Below, in pieces: positions 1-8,612 of a stretch of 64,000 bases of DNA. Location: the NCBI GenBank assembly GCA_013399855.1, contig VXAY01004353.1, forward strand, positions 582,041 to 646,040, given 5' to 3'. The notes under the pieces were generated by a model. It did not search any database and was not told the origin of the DNA. It saw only the letters and a program-made list of their open reading frames with translations. Every line of letters begins with the position of its first letter. Positions within the stretch are counted from its first letter, which is position 1. Position numbers and translations under genes: made by a program. Source of the stretch: Oxyruncus cristatus (lineage: Eukaryota; Chordata; Aves; Passeriformes; Cotingidae).

Positions 1-460
1 GGCGGGGAGCGGGGGGGACACACCCACCCTGGGGACAGGGACACGCCCTGGGGACAGGGACACGCCCACCCTGGGGACAGGGACACGCCCACCCTGGGGA
101 CAGGGACACCCACCCTGGGGACAGGGACACCGAGCAGAGATACCCTTCCTGGGGATGGGGACACGCCCACCCTGGGGACAGGGACACCCACCAGACACAC
201 CCACCCTGGGGACACCCAGCAGGTACAGGGACACCCAGCCTGGGGACACCAACACTGGGGACACCCACCTTAGGGACAGACAGCCTGGGGGCACTCACCA
301 GGGACAGGGACACCCAACTATGGGGTCCTGGGGATGGCGGCAAGGATGGGCACATGGGAATGGGCTCCCAAGCATGGGGACATGCAGGGAAGGGGACCCA
401 GGGGTAAGGACAAGGATAGGGACCCCTGGGGAAGGGACCAGGGATGGGGACATCGGTTGC
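1..460. repeat. GC-rich minisatellite, ~23-bp units, degenerating rightward
   Basis: Tandem copies of a unit close to CTGGGGACAGGGACACGCCC plus three bases repeat from the window edge. The copies are near-perfect up to about position 190, then become shorter and more divergent (GGGGACACCCA forms), and fade out near 460. The array is probably longer to the left, because it is cut by the window start. Frames that stay open across it (for example 155-562 on plus) are products of the repeat, not genes. Its core GGGGACAG also occurs, on the other strand, in the array at 7948-8490. Confidence 0.9.
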
Positions 461-779
461 ACAAGGTGCGTGGGAGGCAGCTGGATGATGCTGTTATTTA
501 TCCATGGCCTCCATTCCTTACCCAACCCACACTGCATGACATTAACGTGGTTAATAATCTAAACCTCATAAAATCCTGGAAACAACATTTGAACCCCAAA
601 AGCTACAACTGCAGCTCCACTGATTGTCCAGGAAATGCAGGGAGGCACTTCAGCCTGGCCAGGGTGTCAGGACAGCAGCTGCCCTTTCCTGGTATCCAGC
701 AGCTCCATCCACACCCAAATATCTTCAGGCTCAAATTCGTTAAAACAACAAACCACAGTCACCAAACAAACACCTGGTT
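461..779. other. Unique sequence with no recognised feature
   Basis: This stretch lies between the minisatellite and the putative 3' end of FN3K. I see no conserved coding sequence, RNA gene or repeat in it. Confidence 0.5.
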
Positions 780-2492
780 TCTGCAAGGCAAGTGTTTTAT
801 TTGAGAAGTTGTTTAAGTTCACAGCAGTGTAATACAGGCGGGTTTGTTCACATCCACGAACACCAGTGCACAAGCACTTTGCTCCATCCCAAACCTGGAT
901 CTTCCAGCCGTCAGCTGCAATTCCAGCTGTGTCCTAACTCTACTATTCCACTTCTCCACTGTTCCAGTTCTATTCAGTTTTATAACCAACTGTGACAGAT
1001 TCCCCTGATCCAAAGGAAGTAACAATTTTTTCTCTATTTGTACCCTATTTACAGAGAACAAAGTGCATTGTTTTAAACTGTACCAATTACAACATCAAAG
1101 TTTAAATTTTATGAAATCTTTATAGCACAACCATTTAAAGTGCAAAGAAGTCTAAACATATTCTAGCATTTTGAACATTATATTTTAGTATTTGTCATGA
1201 CAACAGTCTGAAGCCTAAACAGTGAGGTCATTGTTACCCAAATCTTCTAATTCACATAAGTATTTGTGGGACTGCTCTTACTTTTACTTTCTTTACCACT
1301 TTCTCCCATTAAATGCCCACAGAGCCACTAACGTACTCTAGCTCACATTGTAGCCGCTGTCTTTGCTGAACTCTTTTCTCCCCAAATTCCCACTGCCCAT
1401 GTTTTCTGCAAAAATAAAGCAGCGAGGAACAATAAAACCCTTTAAAAGCCAGTGGGTTTGACCCTGTTCCTTCCACAACCCAGCGGTGGCACAACAGACC
1501 AGCTTTGCCCACTGCACCTCATTTTCCAAAAATGAAAATACATCAAGCACTGACCAACCCAGCAGCCACAGATGCTTCTTGTCACCAAAATACGGAGCCT
1601 CCCTCCCACATTTTTCTGTCTTTTTACAAAGTTATTTAAATATTTAAATAAGTAAAACTTACTACTGTAGTACAACACACTGAAATATCACACTAAAACT
1701 ATGAAATGTTACTATCAAACTCAGGTGGTAACAACCCACTTCTGATCACACAGTTAATTACCAAGGAACTAGACATCCTTTTTTAGGTAATACCACTGGA
1801 ATTTCAGTTCTCACAGCAAGAGAAAAACAAAAGCCTGTGAGTAAATTACATTAAATTAAAATAAATATTAGAAATATTATTAATTACATGTGTTTGCCAG
1901 TGCAGCCAAAGGGCCTTGTCTGCTCATTAAATCAAAAAGAGAATGTTTTCATCTTCAGATTCACAGAATCTGACCGGAACTTTGGATTAGGACACTTGAC
2001 ATGGGAAAGGAAAGGGAAAGGGAAGACTGTAGAAATATTCATGGAAAAGGGATGGGAACAGAGACAGAAAACTAAACAGAAAAGTAAGGAACTTGTTGTT
2101 ACTTCCAGCACCACAGTCCCACAGCTGCAGCTCTCCATCATGAACTGCTGATGGAACAGGAGTGGGAAGATGCTGCTGTGGAACAACTGTGGGAAAACAG
2201 TAGCTACGAGGTGAGACAACAGAGTCAGGCTGACTGTCCTGCTGCTTTTCCAGCCCAATGGGGTCTCCACAAACAATACAGCCCTTTCCTTCAGCAGGGG
2301 AGGAATCTGTGCTGGGAAACTAGTGCCCAAGTTAAAAATTACTCAAGTGCTCTTAATTAGTGAGGCTCAAAAGTACACTAAGCCTTTTCCATGTCAGGTG
2401 TTTCACCACCAATTCTGAGTTTGTGATACTTTGGATGAGCAGGGGCTGCCCATTCCTAAGAGACTATGTCAGAAATTCTCAAACCTACCTGC
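780..2492 (-). other. FN3K: Putative FN3K 3' UTR
   Basis: This is the sequence downstream of the FN3K stop codon on the minus strand. It is AT-rich and has no competing coding potential. The first canonical AATAAA met after the stop on the minus strand is at 796-801, which would give a 3' UTR of about 1.7 kb. The extent is inferred from that signal alone. An earlier cleavage at a variant signal is possible. Confidence 0.45.
796..801 (-). terminator. FN3K: Candidate polyadenylation signal of FN3K
   Basis: AATAAA on the minus strand (TTTATT on plus). It is the first canonical hexamer seen after the FN3K stop codon. Use is inferred. Confidence 0.45.
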
Positions 2493-2831
2493 TTACTTCA
2501 GGAGTTTTCTCATCATGTTTAGGGTAGAGCCCCTGTACCCCGTCCCAAAATGGTTCCAGTGGTTTATGTAATTAAAGAGCTGATACAACTTGTTTCGTTT
2601 GTCAAATCCTGGAGCTTTGGGTATTTTGCTGTGATAGGCAGAGAAAAAAGAGCTGCTGAAGCCCCCAAACATCCCAGCAATGGCCAGTTCAAACTCCGAG
2701 TGGCCGTAGAAGGAGGCGGGGTCAAAGATAATGGGCCCGGAGTCGTCCTCAGCCACATTCCCAGCCCACAGGTCCCCGTGCAGGAGAGAGGGAACAATTT
2801 CCACATCACAGAACATTTCAGGAATCTTGGG
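2493..2831 (-). CDS. FN3K: FN3K coding exon 6 (last)
   Basis: Encodes residues 198-309 and the stop. It contains the catalytic HGDLWAGN (Asp217), [10 protein letters not shown] (Asp234) and the C-terminal [11 protein letters not shown] and MMRKLLK. Acceptor ...CCCTTTTCAG. The exon is intact and strongly conserved. Confidence 0.95.
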   Translation of the reverse strand, partial: PKIPEMFCDVEIVPSLLHGDLWAGNVAEDDSGPIIFDPASFYGHSEFELAIAGMFGGFSSSFFSAYHSKIPKAPGFDKRNKLYQLFNYINHWNHFGTGYRGSTLNMMRKLLK

Positions 2832-5800
2832 CTGAAAAGGGACAAACAGGCAACAATTAAAGACTTACGAAGAAAATGTTAAGTAAAATAAAGTAGCGTA
2901 GCATGTAAGAGCCAGAGCTGGCCAAATGCTGCCCTCATGGAGTGCTTTGGAAGTTGATGGTCTTGAACTGCCAGTAATAAATATTCTGGATTGTTCTTGA
3001 CAAAGCTTAGCAAAGCATTTATCACAGTCTAGTATCAACCCCTAATACTAATGTATTATTTCTAGACGTGGATAGTGTTGGCTGTCAAAGAAACATAAAA
3101 TAAATTTTGTTTAAATGAAAACGTTTCAGTGGCGAAAACAGCAGCAGTAAAACATCTGCACCACTGAAGCAGAATTAAAGAATAAATTTGTGATGTGGAG
3201 CTTGCAGAGGAACACATCCCTGGTGTTCCCTGAGTGCTGCGTGGAGCGTGGCCTTACCCAGCCTGGATGTGAACCTGGACCATGTAAAAAAAACCCCGTC
3301 CGGGCAGCAGAATCTCACCCAGTTTGTAACACCAAGCTCTTAGGTAGGATTTACTATCTTACCATTATCACCCGTATTCTCAGAAATAAACGTCAGTGCT
3401 GAATTACAGGTTCATTTTCACTATCTATAAAAAATGCAAGAGCAACAGGAATCCTGTTCAGCTGACACTGCTGTCGGACCCACTGTGAAGCTTGTCCACT
3501 CACCACTGCTCACCCTAAGCAAGGTAAATCTCTTATAAAACACCTTTACAAACCCACTGATACACATTTTCTGACGCTTCAAATAACAGATTTAAGGCAT
3601 GGTTCATACTTTCAGCTGTGACCAAAGTTCTCTGGCTTCTCTATCTCCATAATCCCTTTCAATCAAATCCAGCTGAGCTTGGAGCCGGTGACGGATGAAG
3701 AAGGACGGCCAGTCGCTCTGCCACTCGTTCACCTGGAAAATGCAGCCCAGAGGTTTGTGAGGCACAATTTTAATCTGTGTGCAGCCAGAGTTGATAATAG
3801 ATAGAGATCCAGTTAAAATGTTTCATGATGACACAATGGCCTGGACCATTGTCAGTGCAACCAATGCACAGTGTCCTCAGATGCTCTGTCGGTTGTTCTT
3901 TTGGGAATGCTGCTCTCTTCCCACACTTAGGTGGGGCTCCCTGTAATGTGAGACATAAATTGAGGTCCTGGCTATTTTCATTCATTCCCATTTTCTTAAT
4001 ATATTTTAGAAGGGGAGTTTCTGGTGAGATCATGTCAATTGTTCCATATCATGTTTCAAATCTTCCTGGAAATGCAGAAATATTTGTTCATTTTTACTGG
4101 GTAACTCGCTCCCGATTTGGTCAAAAGTTGTATTTAGCAAAGAGTTTGAAATATTGAAAGTTCAATCACATAAGTCATAGAATTAAATCCTGACATCTGC
4201 AGAGCCAGAAAATGGTGGAATTACCTCTGAGAGCCCTTTCCATATCTTATGTGATGTGTTACATGATGAGGCTCTCCTAAAGCAGTGGGGTTTGCCACTC
4301 GAGATCCATATAGTAGGGGGTGAATAAAACCAAACCCAAGACATTGGTGTGTGAAGGGATACTGATTTGATTAAATATCACCGAGCTAAAGAGCCATCCC
4401 ATCATTTCAAATCCTCACTCAATCCACCACGTGCTGGCCACATGCTCTGCACCAAGGCACATGTGTTGGCCAGTCCTCGTGTTCCCTGTGCTGTCAGGGC
4501 AGGGTGGAACAGGGAAAGCAAAGCTGAAGGACAATGGAACAAGGAGTTTCCAGACCTACACAAGTGCATGTTGGCCATGCCAGCCATGGAATGTACCATA
4601 CCTGTGGTATGTAACCACAGCAGGTGGCTGTGTGGAATCCAAACTTATCCACATACTGGGACTCAGAGCGACCGGCTCCTTTTCCTACAAAATCAGATAA
4701 ATATTAGGGGCTCTTACATGGTAAAGTTTGCAAACAGATTTTAATTTCAGGGAATACAGACAAAAATAACTTTAAGCAGGACAGGAGGGACATAGCTCAC
4801 AAAACTGTCCCATTATTGACTTTAATTATCATTAAAATTATAACGCAACACTGCACCACAGCCAAAGGAATTGCTCCCTTTTTGGTTTAGTACGTGACAT
4901 CAATACTCTACCAATTGTGCTTCCCTCACTCCTCAGCTTCTCTCCAAGTCTCTGGTTATAAAGATGAAGCTCTGCTATCTGCTCTCCCAGCTTTGAGGAA
5001 TATCTGTAGGATCAAGAAAAGCAAAATTAAACTGGAAGTAGACAAGTAACAAGGGGGGAAGAAAACTCAATTAAATATGAACACGGATATTTTTGGCAAA
5101 CATTGAACCTTAATCAACTTCACAAGCACGTAACAGGCAAATGAGTCAACAACAGCTCTGAAGACACAGGCTGTAACAGATAATAAAATGGACATAAGCC
5201 AGTGTTCTTGCAAGAAAGGTAAATAGACCACAAGGTGGTATAAACAGGAGCAGGGAGGGCAGGAGAATCAGGGGCTCTTCCTTATCAGCCCCACTATCAG
5301 CAGGGGACAGAACATGGTATCAGCTGTTGGGCTTTGTCCTTCCAGATAAGCTGAACAGCAGTGGGAATGGTGAGTCTGGAAAGAAGCCAAAGGCAGGGAT
5401 TGAGTCAACGTTGCTTAATGTTGAAGACAGACATCTAAAAACCAGTTAAATATTTCACGGGTATCTCAACAGGAGCTGCAGGAATGGCAACTAATTTCTT
5501 CTAATGCCCAGAATGGGGAGAAAATAATGGGTTTAAAATCACAGCCAGGAACACTGAGGATAGACATTGGAAAATCCTTACCAGGAACAGTGGAACGGAT
5601 TGGAATTGACTGCTTGTGGAATTGCCATTATCATCCCCTAAAAAATATACAAGCTGGACAAACAGCTGCCAGAAGAGGCATGACAATGTTCCCATATGGG
5701 CCAGGATGCACCAGTGAACTGCTGTTTTCAAGAACACATGACCTGTGAATGCCATGTTCAGGTTGGCTGACAGATGAAATGGAATTTCATGTCAACTTAA

Positions 5801-7397
5801 TCATGACTTAAATCAAACTGCGAGATTCTGCTTAGAGGAGAGGTTTCAAAGACCTGAGCAGCCTGGAAGGTTAAAGAAACCTGATGGGCTGGGAAAAGAA
5901 ACTCCATGAAAAATCTCATGAGAGAAAGATGGACCAAAATCGTCTGTAACAAACACAGACATCGACAGAGAGAAGCTCCACCTCTGAGAGAACAGAGCAA
6001 CTCTGCTCATGAAGTTTTCTGACTGACTGCAAGATATACAGAAATACAGCCCAAAACACAGTAAAAAGAGATGTATGGACATACTTGTTGAGGTGCTTCA
6101 TCTTTAGGTACTCCATGGCAAACATCGCTCCTCCTCCAGGCAGGTCCATCACTTTAATGGGCTGAGGCACTCTCACAGTCTTGGTTTTCTGGATCGCTTC
6201 CAAACTTGCCATTTCCCCTTCAAACATTTTTCTAGCCTGCCAAGGAACAAGAATATCCCTGGGCTAAACCATGGATGTCTGCAATGAGTACTCTGGAAAA
6301 AAAAGCACCTCTTTACAGACTGAAAAGGAGTTAATTCCTCTTCATAAAAGGACAGAGCTGCAACAAGGCTTCAGTCCACACAGGGAGACTTGAGTGCCTC
6401 AATCCTAACTTCTTTTTTTCCTAAATTCATTCCAGGGTAGTAGGATATGTCACATTTCACCCTGATTTCCAGCTGCTTATGGAGACACCAAACCACTTGG
6501 ATATAACAGCACCTCTGAGGATAATGCCCCAGACCTACTCTTCCAAAACACCAATTAACCACTGCTAAATGAGGTAAAAGATTGAACCCTTAAACTGGTT
6601 TTCCTTTCCCCAAGGTCAATGGCCACTGATGGAGACGACAGCACAAATACTCAGCCTGTGCTTTGTGTTTTTGAAGCAAAGCTGCTGTTCTTCACAGCAG
6701 TTTAGGACGGTTTTGATATTGATAATGCAAATTTCTGATGCAATGAGTTGTTAGAAAAAGCAATTGAGTATTCATTTAGCAATAGAAAAGTCAAGAGTTT
6801 GGCCTGAAGAATTTTACTTCCAGAAATGCAAAAAGCAAAGGGGGCATTTGAAGCCTCTGTAGCTTTAAAGATAATATGTGAGTTTCAGCACCGGCCCCTG
6901 TTTGCTCCCTCTCACTATTGATCCTCCCAGCTGGAACATGAAAAAGAGCACAGTGAATGCAAAGTCAGTTCTGGGCTTTTCCAAACTCCAAGTACCACAA
7001 TGACAGCTTTGTGCTTGGCCTCCTTTTTGCAGGAATTGCCATGGGGCTGAGGGTTATCACGTCACATTACACTGCATTTCACACTAACTAAAGCTGCTGC
7101 GCTAATACTGGATATAAAACAGGCACAGCTTTTAAAAGAACACTGAAAGCTGGAATAATTACAAGTCAGCCTGAAAGTGCAGAACTCTGAATTATTAACA
7201 ATGAAAAGCTCTCTACATGCAACCATAGGAGCAGTTAAAGATGTGCTAGCACTGACCTGAGGTTTGTGGTTGATTTTCACGAACACCCGCCCGCTGTCTG
7301 TCTCATACGTTTGGCCCTGGCTGATACATCCTCCCCCGGAGCTGCCCAGAGCCTTCAGAGTGTTGGTGTTCAGCTCTGCCTTCAGGATTTTCTCCAT
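2493..7397 (-). CDS. FN3K: Fructosamine-3-kinase (FN3K family), complete, six coding exons
   Basis: FN3K is a cytosolic ATP-dependent kinase that phosphorylates fructosamines on protein lysines at C3 of the sugar, so that the adduct falls off (deglycation). The exons at 7257-7397, 6085-6236, 4912-5003, 4602-4684, 3610-3732 and 2493-2831 join in frame with GT-AG introns into 309 residues, the length of human FN3K and FN3KRP. Visible motifs are the glycine-rich loop SGGGCISQG with Cys24, the catalytic HGDLWAGN with Asp217, and the metal-binding DPASF with Asp234. I chose the ATG at 7397-7395 because it has a strong Kozak context (ACCATGG) and matches family N-termini. An in-frame ATG two codons upstream (7403) is possible. 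Exons 3-5 read as FN3K (for example [23 protein letters not shown]), while parts of exons 1 and 6 look like FN3KRP. The paralogue name is therefore less sure than the family. Confidence 0.93.
3610..3732 (-). CDS. FN3K: FN3K coding exon 5
   Basis: Encodes [18 protein letters not shown] and on to ELWSQLK, residues 157-197, exactly 41 codons. Acceptor ...ATTTTCCAG, donor GTATGA. Confidence 0.93.
4602..4684 (-). CDS. FN3K: FN3K coding exon 4
   Basis: Encodes [19 protein letters not shown] followed by TCCGYIPQ, residues 129-156. Acceptor ...GATTTTGTAG, donor GTATGG, phase 0 at the end. The YVDKFGFHT motif is FN3K-like. Confidence 0.92.
4912..5003 (-). CDS. FN3K: FN3K coding exon 3
   Basis: Encodes [18 protein letters not shown] and on to EGSTI, residues 98-128. 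Acceptor ...ATCCTACAG, donor GTAGAG, phase 1. The sequence is much closer to FN3K than to FN3KRP here. It is too short and split for simple reading-frame detection. Confidence 0.9.
6085..6236 (-). CDS. FN3K: FN3K coding exon 2
   Basis: Encodes [15 protein letters not shown] onwards to MKHLN, residues 48-97, plus two bases of codon 98. It contains the kinase N-lobe with MFEGE and DLPGGG. Acceptor ...TTGGCAG, donor GTATGT, phase 2. Confidence 0.93.
7257..7397 (-). CDS. FN3K: FN3K coding exon 1
   Basis: Encodes residues 1-47, beginning MEKILKAEL and including the nucleotide-binding loop SGGGCISQG. It ends at CCT CAG followed by donor GTCAGT, phase 0. The next codons GCT AGA AAA in exon 2 continue the family sequence. 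Confidence 0.93.
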
Positions 7398-7403
7398 GGT
7401 CAT

Positions 7404-7760
7404 TCCCAGGCTGCTGCAGCCGCTCTCCTGTTAAACCTGCTGCGAAACAGGATTAAAGGTCTGGGTCCTTCTGTCCCCGTCACTCGGAGGCAGGAAGGGC
7501 CACCCACCACGGGATAAATAAAAGAGCAGCTAAAAAAAATCAGTGAACGCAAGCAGAATGCTTCAAAATGCTTTCCTCGCCGCGGGCTTTCATGGCTATA
7601 CCTGAAAAGCAAAAATCTTTAGAAATGTTCGCAATAAAGCGGAGAGGTTTATTCTAGGAGAGGTGGGTCCTGGGGCCTCTGCGGTGCCGGAGCTGCTGGT
7701 ATTTGTAGTTTGGAGCCGCTCTAAAGCTCCGGGATCGCCCGCGGAAGGACCATTTTAGGC
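7404..7760 (-). promoter_or_regulatory. FN3K: FN3K 5' UTR and proximal promoter region
   Basis: This region lies upstream of the start codon on the minus strand. GC content rises toward 7660-7760. No TATA box is visible. A possible splice acceptor (CTTTTCAG, near 7600) means the 5' UTR may be split. The start site cannot be placed from sequence alone. Confidence 0.5.
7689..7710 (-). promoter_or_regulatory. ZNF143/THAP11-like motif
   Basis: The minus strand reads AACTACAAATACCAGCAGC here, close to the ZNF143 (SBS) consensus ACTACAAnTCCCAGnATGC but with several mismatches. Such sites are common in housekeeping promoters. Function is inferred. Confidence 0.35.
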
Positions 7761-7764
7761 CAAT
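7760..7764 (+). promoter_or_regulatory. CCAAT box
   Basis: The pentamer sits within GGCCAATCC, a good NF-Y context. It lies about 50 bp from the ZNF143-like site and directly abuts the CTCF-like motif. Confidence 0.4.
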
Positions 7765-7778
7765 CCACTAGAGGGAGG
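7765..7778 (+). promoter_or_regulatory. CTCF-like core motif
   Basis: CCACTAGAGGGAGG matches the 14-base CTCF core CCASYAGRKGGCRS at 13 positions; the mismatch is A for C at core position 12. It lies between FN3K and a minisatellite. Binding is inferred. Confidence 0.5.
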
Positions 7779-7947
7779 CTGAAGGCAACCCCAGGAATGG
7801 CCAGGGACGCTGGGCCGGGGGGATGCAGCGTGAAAGAAACCCAGAGCTGCGCCTCAAAAGGACGCGATTAAATCGCGGGTCCGCCGGGCGGGGCGGGAGG
7901 AGGAGGAGGATGAGCCGGGAGGGGACCCGGCGAGAGACACGGTGGAG

Positions 7948-8490
7948 TCTGTCCCCGCTGTGAGGGGTATCTGTCCCCGCTGTGAGGGGGAGCTGTCCCC
8001 GCTTTGAGGGGGTATCTGTCCCCGCTGTGAGGGGATATCTGTCCCCGCTGTGAGGGGGAGCTGTCCCCGCTTTGAGGGGGTATCTGTCCCCGCTGTGAGG
8101 GGATATCTGTCCCCGCTNGTATCTGTCCTCACTGTGAGGGGGTATCTATCCCCGCTGTGAGGGGGTATCCATCCCCGCTGTGAGGGGTATCTGTCCCCGC
8201 TGTGAGGGGATATCTGTCCCCGCTGTGATGGGATATCTGTCCCCGCTGTGAGGGGATATCTGTCCCCGCTGTGAGGGGGTATCTGGCCCCGCTGTGAGGG
8301 GGTATCTGGCCCCGCTGTGAGGGAGGGCTGTGCCCAGTATGAGGGTGTACGGTCCCTGGTGTGAAGGGGGTGTTCCTGCTGTGAGGGGGCTCTGTCCCCG
8401 ATATGAGGGGGGGTCTGTCCCACTAAGACTGGGGGGCTGTCCCCGCTGTGAAGGGGGGAGTCTTTTCCCAGCGTGAGGGAGTCTGTGCCG
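7948..8490. repeat. Minisatellite, 22-24-bp units, ~22 copies, with an N inside
   Basis: The plus-strand unit is close to CTGTCCCCGCTGTGAGGGG plus ATAT. Variants end GGGGGAGCTG or GGGGGTAT. Copies are most uniform from 7948 to 8330 and more diverged after that. A single N at 8118 breaks one unit and suggests an assembly join or collapse. Two minus-strand frames stay open across the array because the unit has few stop triplets; I do not call them genes. Confidence 0.92.
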
Positions 8491-8575
8491 GCAGGGCTGG
8501 GAGGCAGCCGCTGCTCTGCACCCCCCCGTGCACAAGCGCCCTGCGGCCCTCCAGACTCACAGCATCCAGACCAGA

Positions 8576-8612
8576 ATTCCATATATTTATACATATAGAT
8601 ATATCTATAGTA
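8576..8612. repeat. AT-rich simple sequence (ATATnTAT type)
   Basis: A short imperfect ATAT/TATC run just right of the minisatellite. Confidence 0.5.

Noticed and set aside
155..804. Open frames on plus across the left minisatellite
   Set aside because: Translated repeat sequence (GDTxxGDT, RDxQPGGTH), with no splice or family support.
7948..8490. CRISPR-like regular repeats
   Set aside because: Units are directly adjacent with no unique spacers, and the genome is vertebrate.
7854..8594. Long minus-strand open frame (246 codons) rich in GDRYPLTAGTD-type repeats
   Set aside because: It is produced by the 23-bp minisatellite. Since 23 is not a multiple of 3 the frame cycles through three readings, a second frame is open too, and an N lies inside. 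There is no family resemblance.
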